Position numbers and translations under genes: made by a program. A stretch of DNA of 64,000 nt from positions 241,007 through 305,006 of the forward strand of contig NZ_JXKM01000003.1 in assembly GCF_001885905.1 (NCBI RefSeq). Direction: 5' to 3'. Positions 8,019 through 16,651 of the stretch are shown piece after piece. The stretch is from Enterococcus devriesei (GTDB lineage Bacteria; Bacillota; Bacilli; Lactobacillales; Enterococcaceae). Numbering within the stretch: the stretch's first letter is position 1; the number at the start of each line of letters is the position of its first letter. The notes beneath the pieces are model-generated. The model ran no database searches, was not told the origin of the DNA, and worked only from the letters and a program-made list of their open reading frames with translations.

Positions 8019-10754
8019 TTAATGGAAAATTTTACTTTCATGAGCGACTTTCGTCAGCTTCGTCAAATGCGGTTGTAGCAATGGATAAGCCCACGTGCCT
8101 AAGATACCGAAGACGATGAATAATACGATCATGATGATGATATCTTGACTGGCGTTTGGCCAATAGATCCCACCGGCACTTTCACGCAATAAATTCACCG
8201 CATGGGTAAACGGCAGCCATGGATTGACCGCTTGGAAGAATTTCCCAGAGACTTGGATCGGATAATTCCCACCACCACCTGAGATAGATAGAACCAAGAT
8301 AATGATTGCGATCCCTTTGCCGACTGTCCCAAAGAGCGCTACTAGCGCGTAGACGATCATCATAAAGGCCAAGGCCACTAAGACAGCGAATAACACACTA
8401 TAGACCGGATTCTTCACGTAGACACCTAATAAGAACATATTCCCAAGAGTTACGATCAGCGCTTGTCCAACGCTGACGGTTAGGTAAGTCAACATCCGCG
8501 CACCAAATTGTTCCCGTTTGGTATATTTGCCGCGGTCTTTTTTATCTAAGACAAACTCCGTCGTCGTGACACTAGAGAACAACACTGCTCCTACCCATAA
8601 ACAAAGGGCGGTGTAAAACGGTGTGCTAGCAGATCCGTTATTGGCGATCGGATACATCGTGTTGGTTTGTAATTCCACTGGAGTGGTAAAGAAATCACTT
8701 TCCTTTTGAGCATCCAGTTTCAATAATTTCAATACTTGACCGAAATCAATCGTCTTGTCACCTTCTCCGATTGCTTTCGCCGCTTTTTGAATCCCACTAC
8801 GTAAAGTTGGATAATCATTTTTAATTAAATCGGTCGCAAGATTCAAGGCTTGTTCAACTTCCGGCAGTTTATCATTAGCCACCTTCAAGCCACCAGTTAA
8901 ATCTTGTTTGACTCCAGGCCAATCATTTTGCATGAAGTTCGCTGCTAAGCCCAATTTTTGTTCAACGACTGGCAATTCATTGTTGTAAAGGTCCACCCCT
9001 GTATTGATTCCATTCACAATCTCATTCATATGACCATTTAGCAACGTATTTGCGTCATGAACTTCTTGACCGATCGCTGGCATTTGTTTTTGGTACTTCT
9101 CTAAGAAAGTAATGGCGTTGCTGACGGTTCCTTCCGTTGAATTCAGCAATGCGGCAAAATCAATTTGCTGTGCTTGATTCAACACTCCTTGAGCTGTTGT
9201 GATCGTGTTGATTAATTTATCAAGTATTGTGCTGACGGTTTGGCCAACTTGTTCAGCATTGATGCCGTTGACAACATTTGCGATATTTTCAGCAGCCTGT
9301 CGAACTTGTGCCAAAAAGCTTTTAACTTGATCGATATTGCCACTTTGAATAGCATTGTTCAAATCGTTTAGACGATCATTCAAATTGCTTAATGCTTGTT
9401 TCGCGCTAGCTAACATTGTCAAAATATTGCTTAATTTTTGGCTCGCGTCGGTGTCACCATTTTTATCAGCTAAGTCTTTCATGTTCTGAACCATTTCAGA
9501 AAGAGAATCAATCGCGGCTTGTTGATCTTGGTTTCCTTGAATAAAACTATTAATCAATTTACCAAGATTATCTTTTTCATCTTGACTTAGTTGATTATCT
9601 TCCAGTGCTGTTTCAATCGAACCGGCTAATGATTCAGTCGTCTCTGCCACCTGCCCAATCGACTGCAAGGTAACTTGCACACTGCTTGAAATACTTGGAA
9701 CGGCTGCTTTTAATTTTTCAGCGCCGTCTTTGGTAGTACCCGCCAAATCGTTGGCTTGGCTGCCTAGTTTTTGGATATCTGGCAAAACCGTTTGGACTTG
9801 ATGAATAATGTTTAGCCCTTGTTTGGCTTCGTTGATCCCGTCATTCAGCGTCTTCTCAATCGAAGCGAAATCACTATCGACTTGAGCCAACTGATCGCCG
9901 GCTTGTTGGATCTCTGGGATCTTTTGTTGCAAGGTCAAAATGACGCTGGCCTGCTTTTTGATCTCAGGCATTTTTTGATTTAAAGTAATCAGCTTTTGAC
10001 CCATCTCATCAACTTGCGGCAAGTATTTTTCAAACTCGTTCGCCTTCGCTAGTTTTTCCTTTAGCTCAGGCATCTTACCTTGAACTGCTACGACTTCTTG
10101 GGTGTACTTATCGATTTCGCCTAAATTGTCGTTGGTCGTCAAAATCAAATTCTTGACCTTGTTGATACTAACTAGATTGGCGTCAATGTCGTAACCGATC
10201 TCGTTGAAGACTTTCAACAAGGTCGAGCTAGCCGTCTTAATAAATTCTTGACTGATCTCTTGTTGGATCGAGCCGGCACCTTTATCAGTAATCTTCGGAG
10301 CGATCGCGTTGATCTTTTGATTCAAATAATATTCGATCTTCGGTTTCTTGATATCTCCGGAAGTAAAGCTTAGTAAATCTTTGGAAAATTCTTTAGGCAA
10401 ATAAATTCCCGCATAATATTTTCCTGAGCGGACGCCGTCAACGACTTGTTTCTTTGAGTCAACGAAACGCCAGCCTAATTGTTTGTTTTCATGGAGATTT
10501 TTAACGACTTCTTTCCCGATTTCCACGTCTTTGTCTTGGAACTTCGCCCCCGCATCGGCACTATAGACCGCGATTGGCAGTTCTCCCGTATTTGAATACG
10601 GGTCCCATAATGCTTTGATATTAAACCAAGCATAAAGTGAGGGAATGATGACTAACGCAGCCATCAGAAAAATGGCGATCGGATTTTTGAAAATTCGTCG
10701 CCAATCTAGTCGATACAGAGTCCATGTATTTTTAAGGGATTGTAAAACTTTCAT
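8019..10754 (-). CDS. YhgE/Pip family membrane protein
   Basis: 911-aa member of the YhgE/Pip ('phage infection protein') family, which is related to ABC-2-type membrane proteins. It has one N-terminal membrane segment ([17 protein letters not shown], about residue 30), a very long extracellular helical region rich in Gln, Asn, Leu and Ala (about 200-680, with repeated LPEVEQ/LPVVEQ and coiled-coil-like heptads), and about five to six C-terminal membrane segments including [27 protein letters not shown]. Lactococcal Pip is a receptor for c2-type phages and YueB-like relatives bind SPP1; a secretion-linked role (ESX) is known for some relatives. Nothing in the neighbourhood points to either. 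Start ATG 10754 has AGGTGA 5 nt upstream. Confidence 0.85.
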   Translation of the reverse strand: MKVLQSLKNTWTLYRLDWRRIFKNPIAIFLMAALVIIPSLYAWFNIKALWDPYSNTGELPIAVYSADAGAKFQDKDVEIGKEVVKNLHENKQLGWRFVDSKKQVVDGVRSGKYYAGIYLPKEFSKDLLSFTSGDIKKPKIEYYLNQKINAIAPKITDKGAGSIQQEISQEFIKTASSTLLKVFNEIGYDIDANLVSINKVKNLILTTNDNLGEIDKYTQEVVAVQGKMPELKEKLAKANEFEKYLPQVDEMGQKLITLNQKMPEIKKQASVILTLQQKIPEIQQAGDQLAQVDSDFASIEKTLNDGINEAKQGLNIIHQVQTVLPDIQKLGSQANDLAGTTKDGAEKLKAAVPSISSSVQVTLQSIGQVAETTESLAGSIETALEDNQLSQDEKDNLGKLINSFIQGNQDQQAAIDSLSEMVQNMKDLADKNGDTDASQKLSNILTMLASAKQALSNLNDRLNDLNNAIQSGNIDQVKSFLAQVRQAAENIANVVNGINAEQVGQTVSTILDKLINTITTAQGVLNQAQQIDFAALLNSTEGTVSNAITFLEKYQKQMPAIGQEVHDANTLLNGHMNEIVNGINTGVDLYNNELPVVEQKLGLAANFMQNDWPGVKQDLTGGLKVANDKLPEVEQALNLATDLIKNDYPTLRSGIQKAAKAIGEGDKTIDFGQVLKLLKLDAQKESDFFTTPVELQTNTMYPIANNGSASTPFYTALCLWVGAVLFSSVTTTEFVLDKKDRGKYTKREQFGARMLTYLTVSVGQALIVTLGNMFLLGVYVKNPVYSVLFAVLVALAFMMIVYALVALFGTVGKGIAIIILVLSISGGGGNYPIQVSGKFFQAVNPWLPFTHAVNLLRESAGGIYWPNASQDIIIMIVLFIVFGILGTWAYPLLQPHLTKLTKVAHESKIFH

Positions 10755-10908
10755 TGATTTCACCTACTATTTTTTCTCGCTGAACTAATGTAGCACGGAA
10801 TTTCGGCTAATTTCAATTCTGATGGGTATCTGAAATCACCTTTTTTGACATTCCTATCGATTTGTCATAATTGTATCCCTTTTCACCTTGTAAATACTAA
10901 AGAAATGC

Positions 10909-11229
10909 TTAAATGCTAAGCTTCTTTATCTTGATAAAGCGATTCAAAAGCTGATCCGCTTGCTGTTCGATTTGTGCTTGATCCCCAGCAGCTGCAGTCA
11001 AATTTAAGATTGGGCTTACCTCTAGATCACGTAAAGCGATTGGCTGGATGTAATTGCCTTCTTCACGTAACTTGATCGCCGGATGAGGGATCTTATCGCC
11101 ACAAGGTCCCGCAACTAAATAGGCAAACTCGTAGCCTTCCTCAATGGGACGCAGACGATAATACCCATCCGTCAAATCCTCGGTTCCTTCGAAGTTTCCT
11201 TTGACTAATCGCCATTTTTCTTGATTCAT
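10909..11229 (-). CDS. Conserved hypothetical protein, 106 aa
   Basis: Not recognised. A soluble 106-aa protein, acidic in its first two thirds (LTDGYYRLRPIEEGYEF, GPCGDKIPHPAIKL) with a basic C-terminus (IKIKKL). It is the last gene of a three-gene operon: its ATG overlaps the stop of the upstream oxidoreductase gene by one base (TAATG), implying translational coupling and a shared role. A DNA- or redox-related function cannot be assigned. Confidence 0.7.
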   Translation of the reverse strand: MNQEKWRLVKGNFEGTEDLTDGYYRLRPIEEGYEFAYLVAGPCGDKIPHPAIKLREEGNYIQPIALRDLEVSPILNLTAAAGDQAQIEQQADQLLNRFIKIKKLSI

Positions 11230-12164
11230 TATTCCGCCGCCTTCTTAACGATGATTTTTCCAGCAGCCGGATGACCTTCCAATCGCTCATGAGCATTGAC
11301 CACACTGGCCAGCTCAAACGGCAAAACTTCAGCGATCGTTAAATGAAGCTGATCGGAAAAATCAGCTAAAGCAGTCAAAGCCTCTGCATCAGAATAATCC
11401 TTCGAAGGACCAAAAGAAAAATAATTCCCTTGCTTGCTTCGCTCCGCTGGCAAATCATTTAACGCGACAAAATTTCCGCCGGTTTTCATGATTTGCATCC
11501 CGGCTTCGCCTGCACGACCGCCCTTCGTTGCATCAATCACGGTATCAGCCTGATCTGCAAACATTTTTCCCGCATCCGCTTCGTCGTAAGCCACAAATTG
11601 ATCCACGCCAATTTGACGAACGAGTGCTTCATTTCGTTTAGCAGCCGAAGCTAAAACGGTTTTTCCTTGAGACTTCAAAAATTGGACCAGCAATGAACCA
11701 ACGGCCCCGGAAGCGCCTTGCACCATTACTGTTTCACCAATCTTATCGTCTAGTAGATGCGTGACTAAATTATAAGTTGTCAACCATGGTGTCACTGCTC
11801 CAGCAGCCACTTCCCACGACATAGCCGCTGGTTTTTTTACGACCTTTTTGCCTGGAACGACGATCTCTTCGCCATACGTCCCGCTAATGGCATGGACGAT
11901 CACCTCATCGCCGACTTTCACATGCGTGATGTCGTTGCCGACTTCCGTTACGATTCCTGCGCCGTCATTGCCTAAGACATAAGGAAATGTTACTTTTCGA
12001 AATTCTCGCATCGCCCCTTGGCGTAACGCTACGTCATAAGGGTTGATCGCGAAGGTGACGATTTCTACCCGTACATGGGTCTCGTCAACCGAACGAGGCT
12101 CTCCTTCAATTTCAGTCAATACATCTTTTGCTGCTCCATAATCTTTGATTGCAAAACGTTTCAT
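11229..12164 (-). CDS. NAD(P)-dependent zinc-less alcohol dehydrogenase/quinone oxidoreductase family protein
   Basis: 311-aa medium-chain dehydrogenase/reductase. It has the GroES-like N-terminal domain (INPYDVALRQGAMR, YVLGNDGAGIVTEVG) and a Rossmann domain with the nucleotide loop GASGAVGSLLVQFLK near residue 150. The structural and catalytic zinc cysteines of alcohol dehydrogenases are absent, as in the quinone oxidoreductase (QOR) branch. It likely reduces quinones or reactive enones with NADPH, but the substrate cannot be read from the sequence. Its ATG overlaps the stop of the GNAT gene by four bases (ATGA) and its stop overlaps the next gene, so the three are co-translated. Confidence 0.85.
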   Translation of the reverse strand: MKRFAIKDYGAAKDVLTEIEGEPRSVDETHVRVEIVTFAINPYDVALRQGAMREFRKVTFPYVLGNDGAGIVTEVGNDITHVKVGDEVIVHAISGTYGEEIVVPGKKVVKKPAAMSWEVAAGAVTPWLTTYNLVTHLLDDKIGETVMVQGASGAVGSLLVQFLKSQGKTVLASAAKRNEALVRQIGVDQFVAYDEADAGKMFADQADTVIDATKGGRAGEAGMQIMKTGGNFVALNDLPAERSKQGNYFSFGPSKDYSDAEALTALADFSDQLHLTIAEVLPFELASVVNAHERLEGHPAAGKIIVKKAAE

Positions 12165-12553
12165 CTTCCTGCATCCTCTCTATTAAAAATCATTGGTTGA
12201 TAACGAATTCCTGAAGTGGTCGCTTCCTCACCATTCAAGCGAAAGCCTAATTTGTGATAAATCGGTACGGCATAGGGCGAAGAATTCACTGTTAATTGTT
12301 CGAAAGCTAATTCTGATTGCATCGCTTGGTACAACTTTTTGGCAATCCCTTGACGGTGGTAGGCTTCGTCGACAAATAATAAAGCAATATGTGCGGGTAA
12401 ACGTACAGCTAAAACGCCACAAATCCTCTGATTCTTCTTTCCACACCAAAGCTTTACTTGATCCGCGGCGATTTCTTTTGGCAGCTTCTCATCTAAATAC
12501 TTCATAAAATGAGCCACGCCTTCCTCGGAATAATCCGGCGCTTCAAAGCGCAT
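12161..12553 (-). CDS. GNAT family N-acetyltransferase, probably with a lesion at its 5' end
   Basis: The visible frame from ATG 12553 gives 130 aa with the GNAT acetyl-CoA motif (ICGVLAVRLPAHIALLFVDEAYHRQGIAKKLYQAM: V-x-x-x-x-RxxGIxxxL). The homologous reading frame clearly extends 5' of this ATG (codons for LEISNGSFTDFAETKALIKKVF), which fits the usual N-terminal strand-helix of the family, but no start codon lies in that frame. A good ribosome site (AAAGGAGG) is 7 nt before a GTG at 12624, whose own frame stops after two codons. One extra G in the GGG run at 12620-12622 would put that GTG in frame and give a 154-aa protein. Either a frameshift, a sequencing error, or use of the internal ATG without a ribosome site. 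Confidence 0.75.
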   Translation of the reverse strand: MRFEAPDYSEEGVAHFMKYLDEKLPKEIAADQVKLWCGKKNQRICGVLAVRLPAHIALLFVDEAYHRQGIAKKLYQAMQSELAFEQLTVNSSPYAVPIYHKLGFRLNGEEATTSGIRYQPMIFNREDAGR

Positions 12554-12699
12554 AAAGACTTTTTTGATTAAGGCCTTAGTCTCAGCGAAATCGGTAAAAG
12601 ACCCATTTGAAATCTCTAACCCACGTCAGCTCCTCCTTTTAATTGCTTTATAGTCATTGTAGCGATATTTTCTGACTTCTTCCAATTAAATGGTCCAAG

Positions 12700-12810
12700 C
12701 TCTTTCAAGCAAGGTTTTTCCGATTAACTTAGTCAAAGTAACTAATCTTTCAAAAATCAAAAAAGACTGGTTTAATTTTCGTTTTTCGCACAACTATACT
12801 AATTTCGTTT
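12700..12810 (+). repeat. Possible copy D of the imperfect intergenic repeat
   Basis: Within the 273-bp gap between the GNAT operon and the ABC exporter, CTTTCAAAAATCAAAAAAGA (from 12747) followed by TTTTTCGCACAACTATACTAAT aligns approximately with the second half-unit at 52098-52155. The match is weaker than between copies A and B. No gene is seen here. Confidence 0.3.
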
Positions 12811-12833
12811 AGCGTGATTAGTCTAATTTGCAA

Positions 12834-12873
12834 AAATCAGGTGTCTCTCTCAGTTGAGAAAAACACCTGATTT
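12834..12873 (-). terminator. Terminator of the ABC exporter operon
   Basis: Stem AATCAGGTGT.TCTC / GAGA.AACACCTGATT lies 25 nt beyond the stop codon at 12898 and ends in TTTTTGC on the minus strand. Confidence 0.8.
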
Positions 12874-12897
12874 GGTTTCTTAAATACTTTTAGAGCG

Positions 12898-14775
12898 TTA
12901 GTCTAATTCGACTTTGCCAGTATACAATTGATAATACATTCCGCCTTCTGCTAGCAAGCTCTCGTGGTCCCCGCGTTCGATGATGCGACCATGGTCCATG
13001 ACCATGATCACATCAGAATTTTGGATCGTTGAAAGGCGATGGGCGATCACGAATACTGTTCGTCCTTCCATTAGGCGATCCATCCCTGACTGAACAATAC
13101 TTTCGGTTCGAGTATCAATGCTAGAAGTTGCTTCATCCATGATCATTACTGGCGGATCAGCAATAGCGGCACGAGCGATCGCCAATAATTGCCGCTGACC
13201 TTGTGACAAACCCTCACCGTCGCCCGTGATAACTGTCTCATATTTTTCCGGTAGGTGTTGGATAAAGGTGTCCGCATTAGATAACTTAGCCGCTTGATAC
13301 ACTTCTTCATCTGTCGCACCTAAACGACCATAACGAATATTTTCCTTGACCGTGCCGGTAAACAAATGGGTATCCTGTAAAACGATCCCTAAAGATGAAC
13401 GTAAGGAATTTTTTTTGATTTTTTTAACATTGACCCCGTCGTAACGAATCTTGCCGTCTTGGATATCGTAAAAACGATTGATCAAATTCGTAATCGTGGT
13501 TTTTCCGGCACCGGTTGCCCCGACAAAGGCGACTTTCTGCCCCGGCTCTGCGTAAAGATTAATGTCGTGAAGCACTAATTGGTCATCATTGTAGCCAAAA
13601 TCCACATCTTCAAAGCGAACATCACCAGTTAAACGAACATAGGAGATGGTTCCATCCTCATGGGGATGTTTCCACGCCCAAATACCTGTACGCTCATTGG
13701 TTTCAATTAATTCGTCATTCACGACCTTTACATTGACTAAGGTCACGTAGCCATCATCAACTTCGGAGGCCTCATCCAATAAATTGAAGATCCGTTCGGC
13801 ACCGGCTAAGGCCATGATGACGAAATTAATCTGCTGAGAAATTTGGCTGATTGGTCCATTCAAGGAACGGCTCAGCTGTAAGAAAGAAGCAATCATCCCC
13901 ACCGTTAAGGCAGACACGCCATAGACAGCAAACAACCCACCGATGATCGCGACTAAGACATATTGGATGTTCAATAAGTTCATCATGATCGGCATCAGCA
14001 TATTTGCCGTCCCGTTGGCTTTGGTGGCACTCTCTTTCAATTGCTCATTAATGACATCGAAATCTTTGATTGCGGTCGTCTCGTGATTAAAGATTTTAAC
14101 GACTTTTTGTCCGTGCATCATTTCTTCAATATAACCATTGACCTTCCCGATCGAACGCTGCTGTTCCCCAAAATAGCGGCCGCTACGGTTAGAAATGAAC
14201 CGCAACATCACAAACATCAAAGAGACTGAGACGATCACAAAACAAGTCAGTGGCACACTTAATGAAAACATTGCGATAAAGACCGACACAAAAGTAACCG
14301 CAGCCATCATTAGATTCGGGATGCTTTGGGAAATCATTTGCCGTAAGGTGTCGGTATCATTCGTAAAATGACTCATGATATCGCCATCCGCATTGGAATC
14401 GAAATAACGCAACGGCAAGGTTTCCAAATGATTAAACATCTGGTCGCGGATTTTTTTCTGGGTGCCTTCAGAAACTTTAACCATGATCAAGTTATAGGAA
14501 AGCGTCCCAATGATCCCCACGACGTAAATCAACGCCATCGTCATGATCGCTTTTAACAAACCGCTGAAATCCGGATTATTCTGACCTACTAACGGCGTGA
14601 TGTAATCATCAATCACCACTTGTAAAAATAAGGAGCCCCGTACATTGGCAAAGGCGCTTAATAAGATCATGAAAAAGACGATGAATAATTGGATTTTGTA
14701 TTCTTTAACCATAATTGTCAGCAGACGTTTGATGGTTTTTTTCGGATTCGCTGGAGGCGTCATTTTATTCTTCAT
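12898..14775 (-). CDS. Heterodimeric ABC multidrug exporter, subunit with catalytic Walker B
   Basis: Half-transporter of 625 aa: a six-helix ABC exporter membrane domain (about 20-330) then a nucleotide-binding domain with Walker A (GATGAGKTT), signature LSQGQ and Walker B MIMDEATSSID with the catalytic Glu. The signature has Gln where Gly is usual, which in LmrCD/TM287-288/BmrCD-type heterodimers marks the degenerate ATP site contributed jointly with the partner. An insert of about 30 residues (DDGYVTLVNVKVVNDELIE...) precedes the NBD, as in BmrD/LmrD. A longer frame begins at 14880, but ATG 14775, 11 nt inside the end of the upstream subunit gene, is where similarity to exporters begins. 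Substrate unknown; drug or lipid export is likely. Confidence 0.88.
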   Translation of the reverse strand: MKNKMTPPANPKKTIKRLLTIMVKEYKIQLFIVFFMILLSAFANVRGSLFLQVVIDDYITPLVGQNNPDFSGLLKAIMTMALIYVVGIIGTLSYNLIMVKVSEGTQKKIRDQMFNHLETLPLRYFDSNADGDIMSHFTNDTDTLRQMISQSIPNLMMAAVTFVSVFIAMFSLSVPLTCFVIVSVSLMFVMLRFISNRSGRYFGEQQRSIGKVNGYIEEMMHGQKVVKIFNHETTAIKDFDVINEQLKESATKANGTANMLMPIMMNLLNIQYVLVAIIGGLFAVYGVSALTVGMIASFLQLSRSLNGPISQISQQINFVIMALAGAERIFNLLDEASEVDDGYVTLVNVKVVNDELIETNERTGIWAWKHPHEDGTISYVRLTGDVRFEDVDFGYNDDQLVLHDINLYAEPGQKVAFVGATGAGKTTITNLINRFYDIQDGKIRYDGVNVKKIKKNSLRSSLGIVLQDTHLFTGTVKENIRYGRLGATDEEVYQAAKLSNADTFIQHLPEKYETVITGDGEGLSQGQRQLLAIARAAIADPPVMIMDEATSSIDTRTESIVQSGMDRLMEGRTVFVIAHRLSTIQNSDVIMVMDHGRIIERGDHESLLAEGGMYYQLYTGKVELD

Positions 14776-16516
14776 TTTGGCCACCAAATCCTTTCTGCTG
14801 CGAGTCGAAGACTTCTTGATAAATCTGATTCTCCGCCAACAATTCTTCATGCGTCCCGATACCGTTGATCTTCCCATCATCTAGGACAATGATTCGATCC
14901 GCGTCTTGGATCGAACTGACTCGTTGGGAAATAATAAAGGTCGTCGTTCCAGGAATTTCCTGCGCGAGGCCTTCACGAATCGCTCGATCTGTCTTCGTAT
15001 CTACCGCACTGGTGGAATCATCTAAAATCAAAATTTTCGGTTTTTTCAATAGCGCTCGCGCAATCGTCAATCGCTGCTTCTGTCCGCCGGAAACATTATT
15101 TCCGCCTTCAGAGATCATGGTGTCATACTTGTTGGGAAATTCTTGAATAAAAGGATCGGCTTGGGCGATTTTCGCTGCACGAATCACTTCAGCTTCCGTC
15201 GCCTCCGCATCACCCCAACGTAGATTTTCCGTGATCGTACCGCTAAATAGGACATTGTTTTGCAGGACCATTCCGACTTGATCACGAAGCGTCTCTAAAT
15301 CATACCGGCGGACATCGTTGCCTCCCACTTTAATCGCACCATGAGTCACATCGTACAAACGAGGAATCAGTTGGACTAAGCTTGATTTCGAACTACCTGT
15401 GCCACCGACGATCCCGATCACTTCCCCAGAAGCGATTTTCAAATTGATATTTTCTAACACCAGCTTGTCCATATCATCTTTATAGCTAAAGCACACATCT
15501 TGAAATTCCACCGAACCATCTGGTACTTCTACTAAAGGCTGATCACCATTTTTCAAATCGCTTTCTTCATTTAAAACTTCCGTGATCCGTTCCGCCGAGG
15601 TCTGTGCGATCATTAATTGAACAAAGGTCATCGACATCATCATCAGACTCATTAAGATCTGCATCGTGTAGTTGAACATACTGACTAACTCACCGGTGGT
15701 CAAAGCGCCCTTGTCCACGATTAACTCCGCCCCTAGCCAAGAAAGCAACAGCATACACGTATAGACAGCTACCTGCAGCAGCGGCATGTTAAAGGCGACG
15801 ATTCGTTGCGCTTTGGAGAAATTGTCGAAGACCATTTTAGACACTTGGCTGAATTTTTCTTCCTCATACTCTTCGCGGACATAGGATTTCACTACACGAA
15901 TCCCTTGTAGATTCTCATGCACCACATTATTCAGACGATCATAAGTTCGAAACACTTTTTCGAATAATGGATGGGCAAAGCGAATGATCAAACCTAGACC
16001 GACGATCATGATCGGCACGATTACTAAATAAATCATCGATAATTGCTGATTGATCTGAAACGTCATGACTAATGAAAAAATCAAAATCAGAGGTGAACGG
16101 ACCAAAATTCGGATCACCATTTGATAGGCGTTCTGTACATTCGTCACGTCGGTCGTCAATCGAGTGATTAAACTAGAACTTGAAAAACGATCAATATTAG
16201 AAAATGAAAAACTTTGGATCTGTTGAAACAAATTGTGACGCAAATTTTTAGCGAAGCCCGCTGAAGCTACCGCCGCCGTTCGACCGCCTAAGGTTCCCAT
16301 CGCCAACGCAAACAGCGCGCATAGAAATAACAGACCGCCATATCGTAAAATCGTGTTGCTATCACTTTTTTCGATCCCATGGTCGATCAATCCTGCCATG
16401 ATCAAGGGCATCACTACATCCATCACGACTTCTCCCATCGTAAAGATCGGCGTCTGAAAACTTTGTTTCTTATACTCTCCGACATTCGCCAGTAATTTTT
16501 TTAGCATCTTTTTCAC
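14765..16516 (-). CDS. Heterodimeric ABC multidrug exporter, subunit with degenerate catalytic site
   Basis: 583-aa half-transporter, partner of the following gene. Six membrane helices are followed by an NBD with Walker A GGTGSSKSS (Ser in place of the usual last Gly), signature VSGGQKQR and Walker B ILILDDSTSAVD, in which Asp replaces the catalytic Glu. Loss of the Glu here and of the signature Gly in the partner places both defects in the same composite ATP site, the asymmetric arrangement known for BmrCD, LmrCD and EfrAB/EfrCD-type exporters. The two genes overlap by 11 nt. The promoter region carries a perfect palindrome (16553-16573) that could be an operator. Which enterococcal Efr pair this corresponds to cannot be decided here. 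Confidence 0.88.
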   Translation of the reverse strand: MKKMLKKLLANVGEYKKQSFQTPIFTMGEVVMDVVMPLIMAGLIDHGIEKSDSNTILRYGGLLFLCALFALAMGTLGGRTAAVASAGFAKNLRHNLFQQIQSFSFSNIDRFSSSSLITRLTTDVTNVQNAYQMVIRILVRSPLILIFSLVMTFQINQQLSMIYLVIVPIMIVGLGLIIRFAHPLFEKVFRTYDRLNNVVHENLQGIRVVKSYVREEYEEEKFSQVSKMVFDNFSKAQRIVAFNMPLLQVAVYTCMLLLSWLGAELIVDKGALTTGELVSMFNYTMQILMSLMMMSMTFVQLMIAQTSAERITEVLNEESDLKNGDQPLVEVPDGSVEFQDVCFSYKDDMDKLVLENINLKIASGEVIGIVGGTGSSKSSLVQLIPRLYDVTHGAIKVGGNDVRRYDLETLRDQVGMVLQNNVLFSGTITENLRWGDAEATEAEVIRAAKIAQADPFIQEFPNKYDTMISEGGNNVSGGQKQRLTIARALLKKPKILILDDSTSAVDTKTDRAIREGLAQEIPGTTTFIISQRVSSIQDADRIIVLDDGKINGIGTHEELLAENQIYQEVFDSQQKGFGGQNEE

Positions 16517-16552
16517 GTCCTTCCATTAACAGCTTTTACCTATTTAGTATAG

Positions 16553-16573
16553 AGAGTTTTTTCAAAAAACTCT
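16553..16573 (-). promoter_or_regulatory. Perfect palindrome in the ABC exporter promoter region, putative operator
   Basis: Two 10-nt arms (AGAGTTTTTT and AAAAAACTCT) around a single central base form a perfect 21-bp palindrome 37 nt upstream of the exporter ATG. On the minus strand a -10-like TATACT follows it immediately. With a one-base loop it is a poor RNA hairpin, so protein binding is the simpler reading. The cognate regulator is unknown. Confidence 0.55.
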
Positions 16574-16608
16574 AATATAATAGCTAATTTTTCATAAAAA
16601 AAAACAGA

Positions 16609-16630
16609 GAACAGACTTTTTGTCTGTTTC
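16609..16630 (-). terminator. Terminator of the Mga-type regulator gene
   Basis: An 8-bp stem (GAACAGAC / GTCTGTTT) with a T5 loop lies 22 nt past the stop codon and is followed on the minus strand by a long T run. Confidence 0.65.
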
Positions 16631-16651
16631 CTGCCTTTTTCTATTTTGTCA

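Noticed and set aside
8019-10754. Prophage or phage-related locus suggested by the Pip ('phage infection protein') name
   Set aside because: Pip is a host membrane protein; no integrase, capsid or lysis genes are in the window.
14776-14880. N-terminal extension of the second ABC exporter subunit
   Set aside because: These codons overlap the 3' end of the upstream gene, lack a ribosome site and encode a basic stretch foreign to the family.
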